Below, one piece after another: positions 40,188 through 48,891 of a stretch of DNA of 64,000 nt (the stretch's first letter is position 1; the number at the start of each line of letters is the position of its first letter). This DNA is from Streptomyces durocortorensis (GTDB taxonomy: Bacteria > Actinomycetota > Actinomycetes > Streptomycetales > Streptomycetaceae), in contig NZ_CP134500.1 of the NCBI RefSeq assembly GCF_031760065.1, positions 6,448,001 to 6,512,000 on the forward strand, written 5' to 3'. Position numbers and translations under genes: made by a program. Below the pieces are notes generated by a model. It was not told the DNA's origin. It did no database searches and saw nothing but the letters and a program-made list of their open reading frames with translations.

Positions 40188-42365
40188 GTGGGTGACGGGA
40201 AGTGGCGTACGGCGGGCAGAGCCCTGATGCGGGTCACCGTGGTCTGGGCGGTGTCCACCCTCACCATGCTCGCGCTCGCCGGCATCCTGCCCGACTTCCG
40301 GCTCCAGTCCGACGACGGCGACACCATCACCAGGACCGCGTTCACCGCCGCCTGGGGCGCGGGCGCCTTCGGTCTGCTCTCCGCCCTGGTCTGGCCCGTC
40401 CTCGTCCGGGCCCTGCTCATCGTGCCCGCGCTCGTCCTCGGCGCGCTCGTCTTCTTCCTCAACGGTTCCCTGCTGCTGGTCGCGCTGCGCCTGATCCCGG
40501 ACGGGCGCGGGGACGCCGCCCCGGAGACCGCGGTCGTCGTCGCCGCCGTCATGTCCGCCGTCGCCTCCGCCACCTCCACCGCCCTCGCCGTCCGCGACGA
40601 CGAGGCCTACCGCCGCCGGCTCTCCCGCCTCGCCGACCGCCGACGCAGACGCGGCCGCCCCTCCCCGGCCGACCACGGCCGCGACGGCCCGCCCGGCACC
40701 GTCTTCCTCCAGCTCGACGGCGTCGGTCACGACGTCCTGGTCAAGGCCGCCGCCGACGGGCTCATGCCGACGGTCGCCCACTGGCTCGCCGACTCCGCCG
40801 GACACCGCCTCACCCCCTGGCGCACCGACTGGTCCAGCCAGACCGGCGCCAGCCAGCTCGCCATCCTGCACGGCAGCAACCACGACGTGCCCGCCTTCCG
40901 CTGGTACGAGAAGGAGACCCGAACGGTCATGGTCTCCAGCCGCCCCGCGAGCGCCCTCGAAATGCAGCGCCGCGCCATCGCGCACACCCGCGACGGCGGC
41001 CTGCTCACCGTCGACGGCGCGAGCCGGGGCAACCTCTTCAGCGGCGGTGCCGGACAGCTCGCCCTGGTGCTCTCGATGGCCGCCCGGCGCGGCAAGGGCC
41101 GCGGCTCCCGCGCCGGATACTTCGCCTACTTCTCCGACCCGGCCAACGCCACCCGTACCGCCCTCTCCTTCGTCGCCGAGGTCGCCCGCGAGATCGGCCA
41201 GTCGACCCGGGCCCGCGCCCTGAAGATCACCCCACGGGTCAAGCGCGGCGGCCTCTACCCCTTCATCCGTGCCTTCGCCACCGTCGTGGAGCGAGATGTG
41301 GTCGTCGCCGCCGTGCTCGGCGACATGTTCGCCGGACGCACCGCCGTCTACGCCGACCTCGTCGCCTACGACGAGGTCGCCCACCACTCCGGACCGTACA
41401 GCCGCGACGCGGAGAAGGTCCTCGAACGCCTCGACCGCTCCCTCGCGCTGATCGCCAAGATCGCCGACCACACCCCGCGCAGCTACCGGATCGTGCTCCT
41501 CTCCGACCACGGCCAGAGCCCCGGCGAGACCTTCGCCGGGAAGTACGGACTCACGCTCAAGGACCTCGTCCGGGCCGGCTGCGGACTGCCCGTGCCGCGC
41601 CGCGCCCGCGGCACGCACAGCGCCTCCGAGGCGCGCGACGCGGTACGGATCGCCCTGCACCGCCCGCCCGAGGAGCTGGAACCGGAGGCGGAGCACCCGG
41701 CCAGACACTCCGACCCGATCGTGCTGGCCTCCGGCAACCTCGGCCTGCTCTCCTTCCCCGACATCGGGGGCCGCGCCTCCCGCGAACAGATCGACCGCCG
41801 CCACCCGGCGCTGCTCTCCACGCTCGCCAACCACCCGGGGATCGGCTTCCTCCTCGTCCGCAGCGAGGAGCACGGCTCCCTGGTGCTCGGGCCGGGCTGT
41901 GCCGAGGTCCCGGTCTCCGAACTTCGGGACGGCGAGGGCCCGTTGGCGGACTTCGGCACCGGCGCGGCCGCCGCCGTACGCCGCACGGACACCTTCCCGC
42001 ACGTCGCGGACGTCATGGTCAACTCCATGTACGACCCCGCCACCGGCACCGTGCACGCCTTCGAGGAACAGATCGGTTCGCACGGCGGCCTCGGCGGCGA
42101 GCAATCCCGGCCGTTCCTGCTCTGGCCGCGCGGCATGACCGACCCCCTCGACATCGTCGCCGCCGAGACCGCCGAGGGGCACCCCGCCCCACCGGGCGGC
42201 GGGCTGGTGGGAGCGGAAGCGGTGCACCGGGTGCTGGCCCGCTGGCTGCACGAGATCTCGGGCCCCCAGGTGCCGGTCCACGCCGAGGGTTTCGCGGGGG
42301 CCGACCGGGCGGACGCGCCGTTCCCCGGGGAGGCCGCGGCAAAGGACGCGCCGGGCACGGTGTAG
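40188..42365 (+). CDS. Membrane-anchored phosphodiesterase/alkaline-phosphatase-superfamily protein with holin-like N terminus
   Basis: 725 residues from a GTG at 40188 preceded by GAGGTGG. Residues 10-130 contain four hydrophobic helices resembling the 4TM phage-holin-like family (TVVWAVSTLTMLALAGILPDF, VWPVLVRALLIVPALVLGALVFFLNG). From about 165 comes an alkaline-phosphatase-superfamily domain: TVFLQLDGVGHDVLVKA (metal Asp), TGASQLAILHG (nucleophile region), DLVAYDEVAHHSGP and LLSDHGQSPGETF (metal ligands), HGGLGGEQSRPFLL. So it is a nucleotide pyrophosphatase/phosphodiesterase type enzyme held at the membrane. It is not a phage gene. Substrate unknown. Confidence 0.85.
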   Translation: MGDGKWRTAGRALMRVTVVWAVSTLTMLALAGILPDFRLQSDDGDTITRTAFTAAWGAGAFGLLSALVWPVLVRALLIVPALVLGALVFFLNGSLLLVALRLIPDGRGDAAPETAVVVAAVMSAVASATSTALAVRDDEAYRRRLSRLADRRRRRGRPSPADHGRDGPPGTVFLQLDGVGHDVLVKAAADGLMPTVAHWLADSAGHRLTPWRTDWSSQTGASQLAILHGSNHDVPAFRWYEKETRTVMVSSRPASALEMQRRAIAHTRDGGLLTVDGASRGNLFSGGAGQLALVLSMAARRGKGRGSRAGYFAYFSDPANATRTALSFVAEVAREIGQSTRARALKITPRVKRGGLYPFIRAFATVVERDVVVAAVLGDMFAGRTAVYADLVAYDEVAHHSGPYSRDAEKVLERLDRSLALIAKIADHTPRSYRIVLLSDHGQSPGETFAGKYGLTLKDLVRAGCGLPVPRRARGTHSASEARDAVRIALHRPPEELEPEAEHPARHSDPIVLASGNLGLLSFPDIGGRASREQIDRRHPALLSTLANHPGIGFLLVRSEEHGSLVLGPGCAEVPVSELRDGEGPLADFGTGAAAAVRRTDTFPHVADVMVNSMYDPATGTVHAFEEQIGSHGGLGGEQSRPFLLWPRGMTDPLDIVAAETAEGHPAPPGGGLVGAEAVHRVLARWLHEISGPQVPVHAEGFAGADRADAPFPGEAAAKDAPGTV

Positions 42366-42406
42366 GGGGCGACCGGGCCGGTCCCGCAGGCGGCCCGGGC
42401 TGGAAG

Positions 42407-42997
42407 TCAGCAGACCCGGATGCCGTCGGCCTTGTCGTTGTTGGAGCTACCGACGTAAGAGCTCTGCGCCGGGGCGGAGGAGGCCCAGAGCTCGGTCCAC
42501 GAGCCGGTCCAGTTGTACACCCTGGTCACGGTGCCTCTGGACTGGTTGTTGTGCCAGGAAGACGTCTTGTCGTTGAAGCCCCAGGTGGAGAGGTCGTGGA
42601 ACGTGCAGTCCGACCAGGTCAGCCGACGGCCGTCGAAGTTGCTGTGTTCGTAGAGACACGTCCAGAGGTAGCTGCAGTTCGCCGTACCGAGCGTCCCCAC
42701 GGACTCGCCTACGGCCCGGGCCTGCTTCTCGCCCGGCAGCGGGAACGTCATGATCGCCTTGCCGTCACGCCAGGACACCTGGTTGACGCCGATCTGCTTG
42801 CCGCCCGGGGTGATGGCCATCTGCTTGTCGATCTGCTTCTGCAGATCGGCGACCTCGCTCTGGTTGAGACCGGCCTGTTCCGCCTGGGTGGCGATCGTGC
42901 TGTCGAGCGAGGTCGAGGCGGAGGTCGGACCGGCCAGTCCGAAGACGGCCATGGCGCTCGCGGAAAGAGTGACCGCCAGCTTGGTTCTCGTACGCAC
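42407..42997 (-). CDS. Secreted peptidase-inhibitor (I36)-like protein
   Basis: 196 residues from a GTG at 42997; the frame is open further but only the GTG gives a proper signal peptide (RTRTKLAVTLSASAMAVFGLAGPTSAS). The middle contains a predicted coiled stretch AEQAGLNQSEVADLQKQIDKQM and the C-terminal 75 residues (CSYLWTCLYEHSNFDGRRLTW ... VYNWTGSWTELWASS) form a crystallin-like I36 domain with four to five cysteines. Characterised relatives inhibit metalloproteases, but many proteins of this family have no known activity. Divergent from the winged-helix regulator at 43339. Confidence 0.83.
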   Translation of the reverse strand: MRTRTKLAVTLSASAMAVFGLAGPTSASTSLDSTIATQAEQAGLNQSEVADLQKQIDKQMAITPGGKQIGVNQVSWRDGKAIMTFPLPGEKQARAVGESVGTLGTANCSYLWTCLYEHSNFDGRRLTWSDCTFHDLSTWGFNDKTSSWHNNQSRGTVTRVYNWTGSWTELWASSAPAQSSYVGSSNNDKADGIRVC

Positions 42998-43338
42998 AGG
43001 AATCGTGTCCCTTCTGGACGTGGAACATGTCGCGGAACTGTCTTCGCTGTCGTGCTGACGTGCTGCTGTCGTACTGCTTTCGTGGAACTCGGAACTTCTG
43101 GTCGTGCGCCCCATGCGCCCCGGGCGCAGCGCCGGGCGATGGGCGTGGATTACGTTGCCCGCCGCGCGGCGCCGAGCGGAAGCTGTCCCGGATTGCCGCA
43201 ATCCCCGGGCATCAGGCTGATTCCCGTGCTACTCGCGGCGAACTCCGACACCTAGCATCTGGACCCGGCGAGCCGCGTTGAGTTCCGATCGGCCGCCGAA
43301 CACCTTGCCAACAGCAGCGGCATCGCATCGGGGGAGAT
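42998..43338. other. Divergent intergenic region, 341 bp
   Basis: Shared by the I36-like gene and the regulator. A perfect 13-bp palindrome, GATTGC-C-GCAATC, lies at 43191-43203. For the plus strand TAGCAT at 43253-43258 is a possible -10, giving a leader of about 80 nt, without a good -35. Between 43020 and 43110 the sequence is rich in GTGCTG/GTCGTG repeats without clear period. No gene seen. Confidence 0.4.
43191..43203. promoter_or_regulatory. Perfect palindrome GATTGC-C-GCAATC
   Basis: 13 bp, fully symmetric, mid-way between two divergent starts and about 50 bp upstream of the proposed -10 of the regulator gene. Good candidate operator for the regulator encoded at 43339-44358. Confidence 0.5.
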
Positions 43339-44358
43339 GTGCTTCGCATCCACTTCACTGCCCAGGACCTCGGACGGATCCGCTTGGCCCACCAGCCGGA
43401 CGCCCTGTGGGAAACCGTTCTGAGCCTGCATCAACTGAGCCGCCCGAACCCCTTCTTCGCCCCGTGGTGCCGACGCACCCGCAGCGCGCTGACCGCCGCG
43501 GGCCTGGTGTCCGAGGCCCGGATGCTCACCGCCCTGGCACCGCGCACCTCCTACTTCCCGGACTTCCTCACGCCCACTGCCGGACCGGAAGCCGAATCCG
43601 GGGCGGGAGCGGGCATCGACCGGGTGCTCTCCACCGGCCGTGACCGGCTGCGCGCCGACATCGCCCGACTCGCCGCCGGCCGGTCCCGGCCGTCCACCTG
43701 GCTCGACGAGATCGCCGCGGGCAGAACGCATGCCCTGCGCCGGCTCGGCGCGGGGCTGCACCGCTACTACGACCTCGCGGTGGCTCCGCACGCAGCCGCC
43801 TCGGCGGCCTGTGTCGGCCGGGACCGCCGCCACCGGGCACGCGACATACTCGATCACGGCAGCGAGAGACTTCTGGCCAATCTCGGCCCCACATCCCGCT
43901 GGAGACCGCCCGTACTCGAAGTCGACTACTCCATCGAGCGTGAACTCCATCTGGAGGGACGCGGCTTGACGATCATTCCCAGCTTCTTCTGCCACGACCA
44001 CCCCATCACGCTCGCCCTCCATGAGCTGCCGCCGGTGCTGGTCTACCCCGTGGCGCGCGGGCCGCTGTGGATCCCGGAGTCGCCCACCCGCATCCCGGGG
44101 GGACCCGCCCTCGACGAACTGCTCGGCGCCACGCGAGCCGCGGTGCTGCGCTCCCTCGCCACCGGACACAGCACCACCACCCTCGCGGCGCGCCTGCGTA
44201 TCTCCACTACGGCCGCCAGCCGCCACGCCGCCGCCCTGCGCGCGGCGGGTCTCGTCGCCACGGAACGACGAGGGGCCTCCGTACGGCACAGCCGTACGTC
44301 CTTGGGAACCGAGCTGGTGGACGGCGGCGGCCACGCCCTGGTCCGGGATGGCGCCTGA
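43339..44358 (+). CDS. ArsR-like winged-helix transcriptional regulator
   Basis: 339 residues from a GTG at 43339 (MLRIHFTAQDLGRIRLAHQPDALWETVLSLHQL), a start typical of a large actinobacterial ArsR-like group; the GGGGGAG ribosome site is unusually close (2 nt). The DNA-binding domain is at the C terminus, about residues 262-325: ATRAAVLRSLATGHSTTTLAARL, ISTTAASRHAAALRAAGLVATERRG. The N-terminal 250 residues are a conserved but uncharacterised sensor. No metal-binding cysteine cluster is visible. Likely controls the divergent I36-like gene or itself. Confidence 0.82.
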   Translation: MLRIHFTAQDLGRIRLAHQPDALWETVLSLHQLSRPNPFFAPWCRRTRSALTAAGLVSEARMLTALAPRTSYFPDFLTPTAGPEAESGAGAGIDRVLSTGRDRLRADIARLAAGRSRPSTWLDEIAAGRTHALRRLGAGLHRYYDLAVAPHAAASAACVGRDRRHRARDILDHGSERLLANLGPTSRWRPPVLEVDYSIERELHLEGRGLTIIPSFFCHDHPITLALHELPPVLVYPVARGPLWIPESPTRIPGGPALDELLGATRAAVLRSLATGHSTTTLAARLRISTTAASRHAAALRAAGLVATERRGASVRHSRTSLGTELVDGGGHALVRDGA

Positions 44359-44535
44359 CGTCGCCCCCCCGGAGCTGATCGCCGACCGGGGTACCTGCGC
44401 AGGCGTGCCTGCGAAACGGTGAGGAAGTGGCGTTCCAGTAACCGGTATTGCATAGTGAGGGCTCGGTCGTGCCTCACTATCAGCGGGCCGACGGAGGCGT
44501 GGGAGGCTGAGGTGGCCGACCGGGGGTGAGGGGCG

Positions 44536-45627
44536 GTGCGTTCTGTGTACGACGGGCAGCGACCGGGTCGCTCCGTCTCCCCGTCGGCCGGGGGCGGCGG
44601 CGAGGGCCGCGGGCCTCGCGCCGTCCGCGGAGCCGGACCGGCCGCGACCGCGTCCGAGTCCCCGCGCGAGGGGCACGGGGCGTCGCGCCGTCCGGGCGCT
44701 GGTGCACGGGGAGAGGGTCCCGGGCCGCTCTGTGACGGGAGCGGCACCGGGGCGTTCGGCGCCGCGCGCGTAGGCGGAGGGCTCCGGCCGCACCTTGAAC
44801 CCCACGAGCACCGTGGCCCTGTCGGCAGGCACCCCGCCGCCCGGGGACTGGCCCTGGACCTCGGCAGCTCCCGCCCCCGGGCCTGGGTTCCCGGCCGCGG
44901 CCTGGTCCTCGACACGCGTCCGTACGGGGATTACGGCGATTGCGGGAGTGACGGGGGTTACGGGGATGTCGAGCGGCCGGTCCGGCGCGGGCGCATCGTC
45001 GACCCCGAATCCTGCGGGCGGATGCTCGGCCGGATCGCCGACGCGGCCCTGGGCCCCGACCGCAGCGACAGCGTGATCGTGCTCAGCCACCCCGTCCTCG
45101 CCGGGGCCGAACACCGCAACGCCGCGCGTGCCCTGCTCGCCCGGCTCGGGACGCGGCACGTCGTGGTCCTCAGCAGCGCCCGCGCCGCCGCCGCGTTCGC
45201 CGGGCCCAGGGAGGTCGGGCCGCTCCTCGTCGTCGACATGGGCGCCGAGCTGACCGAGGTCACGCTCCTGATGAACGGTCTGGTCGCCGACGCCCGGCAG
45301 GCGGAGCACGGCCTCGTCGACCTCCGCGGCCTCGCCCCGGCGACGCTGCCCGCCGTCCTTGTCCGTACTGTGCTCGACATGATCACGTCCATGTGGCGGC
45401 AGGACCGGCACGGCGCCATCCGTGGCGCCCTGCGCCGGGGCCCCGTGCTCGCGGGCGGCGGAGCGCTGCGCCCCGATGTCACCGACCGCCTCGCGCACCG
45501 TCTCGGCGTCCGCGTGCGCCTGGCCGACGACCCGTCGACCACGGTCGTCCGCGGTGCCGGGCGGATCCTCGGCTCCGTGCTCCGCCACCGGTCGGCCTCG
45601 CCCGAGCACCCCGGCCGGGCACGGTGA
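44536..45627 (+). CDS. MreB/Mbl-like actin-family protein, short form, N terminus uncertain
   Basis: The open frame gives up to 363 residues, but only the last 260 look conserved: phosphate-1 loop LALDLGSSRPRAWVPGRG (106-122), phosphate-2 LLVVDMGAELTEVTL (230-244), adenosine motif GPVLAGGGALRPDV (303-315). The stretch between phosphate-2 and adenosine loops is about 50 residues shorter than in MreB, so part of subdomain II is missing. The N terminus (1-100) is Gly/Arg/Pro-rich. A neighbouring frame offers a more natural beginning (TTG 44795, NPTSTVALSAGTPPPGD) that runs into the core only if one shifts frame at about 44840-44850. Its stop overlaps the next start (GTGA). Confidence 0.7.
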   Translation: MRSVYDGQRPGRSVSPSAGGGGEGRGPRAVRGAGPAATASESPREGHGASRRPGAGARGEGPGPLCDGSGTGAFGAARVGGGLRPHLEPHEHRGPVGRHPAARGLALDLGSSRPRAWVPGRGLVLDTRPYGDYGDCGSDGGYGDVERPVRRGRIVDPESCGRMLGRIADAALGPDRSDSVIVLSHPVLAGAEHRNAARALLARLGTRHVVVLSSARAAAAFAGPREVGPLLVVDMGAELTEVTLLMNGLVADARQAEHGLVDLRGLAPATLPAVLVRTVLDMITSMWRQDRHGAIRGALRRGPVLAGGGALRPDVTDRLAHRLGVRVRLADDPSTTVVRGAGRILGSVLRHRSASPEHPGRAR

Positions 45628-46451
45628 CCCGGCATCCGGAGCCGCCCCGGAGAAACGCGTTCCCGCCGCGACGGCACGGCCCGGTGACCCGCGCCCGGTG
45701 CGCGCTGGCGGCGCTGCTCCTCGGGGTGCTCGCGGTGGTCGCCGGCGCGTCCACCGCGAACGGTGCCGCCCCCGTGCCCACCGTTGCGACGGGTGCCGCG
45801 ACGGGCGGAACTTCCACCGCCGGAACTGCCACGGTGGGTGCCGCCCCGGCCGGAACGGCAGGCGCCGGAACTTCGGCCGGAGCGGCCGACGTGGGTGCTG
45901 CCACGGCCGGAACCGCGACCGTCGGAACCGCGACCGCCAGTTCTGCCACCGCGCGTGCCGCCGTGGCCGGCGTCCCCACCGCTGTCGGCACCACCGTCCC
46001 CGCCCCGCGACCCCCCGGCGCAGGACCGCACCTCAGCCAGGGCACCGAGCGTACGACCACGACCACCACCACGACCACGGCGGCTCCGGCCCAGGCCGTG
46101 CCCGGTGCCGTCCCGTACTACGTCGGTGCGAGCGGTGAGCTTGCCGTGTCCGAGGCGGGACACGAGCACCCTCTCGCCGCTGCCGACCCGGCACAGACCC
46201 CCCGCGCGGGTGGCGGCCGGGCCTATCTCCTCAGCCACGCGCCCCCGCCCCCGTACGACGCCCTGCCACCCAGTCAGCCGGGCCCGGCCGGGCCCGGCGA
46301 CGGCCTGCGGCAGGTCGCCGCGGCCTCCTTCGGTGCGCCCCGCACCCGCCCGGGCGAGCTTCCCGGTGTGCGGGGACCTCCGGGCCGGACCACCGGTTCC
46401 ACGACCGGTCATCCGTCCCGCTCTGCCGATCCGGCGCCGCTTCCTCACTGA
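45624..46451 (+). CDS. Exported low-complexity Ala/Gly/Thr-rich protein
   Basis: 275 residues from a GTG at 45624 overlapping the MreB-like stop. A hydrophobic segment ALAALLLGVLAVVAGASTANGAAP (about 28-50) acts as signal or anchor. It is followed by short repeats built on G-T-A-T-V-G-A-A and a run of nine threonines (about residues 143-151), then a Pro/Gly-rich tail. No domain recognised. The run of Thr and Ala/Gly repeats suggests a flexible, possibly glycosylated extracellular linker. It lies between the MreB-like and SecDF genes in one direction with 35 bp to secDF. Confidence 0.65.
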   Translation: MTRHPEPPRRNAFPPRRHGPVTRARCALAALLLGVLAVVAGASTANGAAPVPTVATGAATGGTSTAGTATVGAAPAGTAGAGTSAGAADVGAATAGTATVGTATASSATARAAVAGVPTAVGTTVPAPRPPGAGPHLSQGTERTTTTTTTTTAAPAQAVPGAVPYYVGASGELAVSEAGHEHPLAAADPAQTPRAGGGRAYLLSHAPPPPYDALPPSQPGPAGPGDGLRQVAAASFGAPRTRPGELPGVRGPPGRTTGSTTGHPSRSADPAPLPH

Positions 46452-46486
46452 GGCGAGGGCGCCCGGCGCCCCACCGGAGGATTTCC

Positions 46487-48841
46487 ATGACTCGCGCCAC
46501 CACGGTGCGGGCGGTTCTGGCTGCCGCCGTTCTGCTCGTCTCCGTCTTCATCACCCTCACCATGTCGCCCAGACTCGGCCTCGACCTCCAGGGCGGCACC
46601 CGTATGGTGCTCCAGGCCCGGGGCACCGCCACCGTCGAGGCGGACCGGGAGACCACCGACCGCACCCTGGAGGTCCTGCGGCAGCGCATCGACTCGCTGG
46701 GTGTCGCCGAACCGACCCTGACCCGTTCCGGCGAGGATCGGATCATCGTCGAGCTGCCCGATGTCCAGGACCCGCGCCAGGCCGCCGAGGTACTCGGCCG
46801 GACGGCCCAGCTCACCTTCCACGCCGTGGAGGGCCCCGAGGAAGGAGGCCCGGACCCCGATGCCACCCCCGGCCCCGACGCGGCCCCGGACCCCGAACGG
46901 CTGACGCTTCCCGACGAGCAGGGCCGCCCGCTCACCCTCGGTCCCGCCCGGCTCTCCGGTGCGGGTGTCGAGGACGCCACCGCCTCGTTCGACGCTCAGC
47001 GCGGCGCGGGCTGGAGCGTGTCGCTCGAATTCCGCAAGGACGCGGGGCGGGACTGGACCCGGCTGACCGGAGAGGCCGCCTGCCACCCGGCCGGGGACGA
47101 GCGGCGGAGGGTCGCCATCGTCCTCGACGAGATGGTCATCTCCTCACCGCAGGTCGACCCCTCGGTCGGCTGCCGGGCCGGTCTGCCGTCCGGCGCCACT
47201 CGGATCACCGGCTCGTTCAGCGCGGACGAGGCGCGTGACCTGGCGCTGCTCATCAAGGGTGGCGCCCTGCCCGTACCCGTGGAGATCGTCGAACAGCGGA
47301 CCGTCGGTCCGACGCTCGGCGCGGCGGCCATCGAGGCGAGTGCGCAGGCGGCCCTCATCGGAGCGGCCGCCACCGCGCTCTTCGTCACCCTCGTCTACCG
47401 GCTCTTCGGCGCCCTCGCGGCCGTGGCGCTGGGCGCGTACGGGGTGATCTCCTACGCCACCCTCGTCGCCCTCGGTGTCACGCTCACCCTCCCCGGGCTC
47501 GCCGGATTCGTCCTGGCGATCGGGATGGCGGTCGACGCGAACGTCCTGGTCTTCGAACGGGCCAGAGAGGAGTGCGCCGCGCAGCCGAAACGTTCCCTGC
47601 GCTCCGCCCTGACCACCGGGTTCCGCAAGGCGTGGAGCGCGGTCGCCGACTCCAACGCCACCACCTTGATCGCCGCCGCGCTGTTGTTCTTCCTGGGCTC
47701 CGGACCGGTCAGGGGCTTCGGGGTCACCCTCGCCATCGGGGTCCTCGCCTCGATGTTCTCGGCGCTGGTCATCGCCCGCGCGCTCACCGAGATCGCCGCG
47801 AACTCCCGCTTCGTCAGCGACTGCCGGGGCGTCAACGGAATCGCCCGCCCCGGCAGCGTACGGGCCTGGCTGGCCCGCAAGGACCCGCAGCTCTTCCGCA
47901 AGCCGGTCCGCTGGCTCGTCGTCGCGGCGGCCCTGGTCGCCGTCGCGGTGGCCGGAATCGTGGTGCGCGGGGTCGATCTGGGCGTCGAGTTCACCGGAGG
48001 CCGGCTGGTCGAGTACTCCACCAGCCGCCCGGTCGACGTGGAGACGGCCCGCGACGCGATCGCAGGGGCGGGCTTCGGCGACGCAGAGGTCACCACCGCG
48101 GGCGACGGAGACCTCTCCGTACGCACCGGAAAGCTCGACAACGACGGAGAGCAGGCGCTGCGGGCCGCCCTCGCGGCGGAGGGCGGCGAGACCGCGAAGG
48201 TACGGGACGAGCTCATCGGCCCGAGCCTCGGCGACGAACTGCGGCGCAACGCGCTGATCGCGCTGGGGGTCGCGGTGCTCGTGCAACTGGCCTATCTGGC
48301 GGCCCGGTTCCGCTGGACGTTCGCCATGGCCACGGTCGGGGCCATGGCGCACGACGTGATCCTCGTGGTGGGCGCCTTCGCCTGGCTGGGGCGGCCGGTC
48401 GACGGCATCTTCCTGGCGGCCCTGCTCACCGTGATCGGCTACTCGGTCAACGACTCGGTGGTGGTGTTCGACCGGGTACGGGAGCTGTGGGCGGCCGACC
48501 GGAAGTCACCCGTGGCCACGGTCGCCCGCCGGGCCGTCCTCCAGACCGTCCCCCGTACGGTGAACACCGGGATGGGAGCCCTGTTCATCCTGGCCGCCCT
48601 CGCGGTCCTGGGCGGCGACTCGCTCGCCGACTTCGCGCTCGCCCTGCTCATCGGCATCTGCGTAGGCACCTGGTCCTCGGTCTTCACCGCCGTACCCGGG
48701 GCTCTCGTACTGGAGCGGACCGCCAAGGCGCCGCCGCCCGTACCAGGAAAGGGGCAGGGGAAGGGGAGGAACAAGGGACCGGTGCGCGGGCGCGGCGGCA
48801 CCGACCGCCGCGATCCGCTCGACAACGGGGCCCGCGTCTGA
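46487..48841 (+). CDS. secDF: Fused protein-translocase accessory subunits SecD-SecF
   Basis: 784 residues, ATG 46487 with GGAGG. SecD half: first helix, LGLDLQGGTRMVLQ (D1), periplasmic P1 domain with RQRIDSLGVAEPTL and QAAEVLGRTAQLTFH, then ALLIKGGALPVPVEIVEQRTVGPTLG and the six-helix core with AIGMAVDANVLVFERAREE (D5/D6). SecF half from about 465: GVDLGVEFTGGRLVEYS, and VIGYSVNDSVVVFDRVRE. All twelve helices are present. It uses the proton gradient to help Sec export. Streptomyces normally also has separate secD and secF, so this is a second, fused copy. The C terminus is basic and ends within a 33-bp tandem repeat. Confidence 0.93.
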   Translation: MTRATTVRAVLAAAVLLVSVFITLTMSPRLGLDLQGGTRMVLQARGTATVEADRETTDRTLEVLRQRIDSLGVAEPTLTRSGEDRIIVELPDVQDPRQAAEVLGRTAQLTFHAVEGPEEGGPDPDATPGPDAAPDPERLTLPDEQGRPLTLGPARLSGAGVEDATASFDAQRGAGWSVSLEFRKDAGRDWTRLTGEAACHPAGDERRRVAIVLDEMVISSPQVDPSVGCRAGLPSGATRITGSFSADEARDLALLIKGGALPVPVEIVEQRTVGPTLGAAAIEASAQAALIGAAATALFVTLVYRLFGALAAVALGAYGVISYATLVALGVTLTLPGLAGFVLAIGMAVDANVLVFERAREECAAQPKRSLRSALTTGFRKAWSAVADSNATTLIAAALLFFLGSGPVRGFGVTLAIGVLASMFSALVIARALTEIAANSRFVSDCRGVNGIARPGSVRAWLARKDPQLFRKPVRWLVVAAALVAVAVAGIVVRGVDLGVEFTGGRLVEYSTSRPVDVETARDAIAGAGFGDAEVTTAGDGDLSVRTGKLDNDGEQALRAALAAEGGETAKVRDELIGPSLGDELRRNALIALGVAVLVQLAYLAARFRWTFAMATVGAMAHDVILVVGAFAWLGRPVDGIFLAALLTVIGYSVNDSVVVFDRVRELWAADRKSPVATVARRAVLQTVPRTVNTGMGALFILAALAVLGGDSLADFALALLIGICVGTWSSVFTAVPGALVLERTAKAPPPVPGKGQGKGRNKGPVRGRGGTDRRDPLDNGARV

Positions 48842-48874
48842 CGCGATCCGCTCGGCGACGGGGCCCGCGTCCGA
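48809..48874 (+). repeat. 33-bp tandem duplication across the secDF stop codon
   Basis: Copy 1 (48809-48841) ends with the secDF TGA; copy 2 (48842-48874) is identical at 30 of 33 positions but its last codon is CGA. The unit is 11 codons long, so the frame is kept. Copy 2 now lies outside the gene. Confidence 0.85.
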
Positions 48875-48891
48875 CGTGATCCCCGGGCGGG

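Noticed and set aside
40188..40600. Prophage holin gene
   Set aside because: The holin-like helices continue into a large enzyme domain and no other phage gene is near.
42366..42406. Terminator between the phosphodiesterase and I36-like genes
   Set aside because: Only a 6-bp imperfect stem could be drawn, too weak to report.
40202..43255. A 1017-codon open frame overlapping the phosphodiesterase gene in another frame
   Set aside because: Arg/Pro-rich translation with no known domain; the overlapped frame has clear family motifs and better third-position G/C preference. Long antisense or shifted frames are normal at this G+C content.
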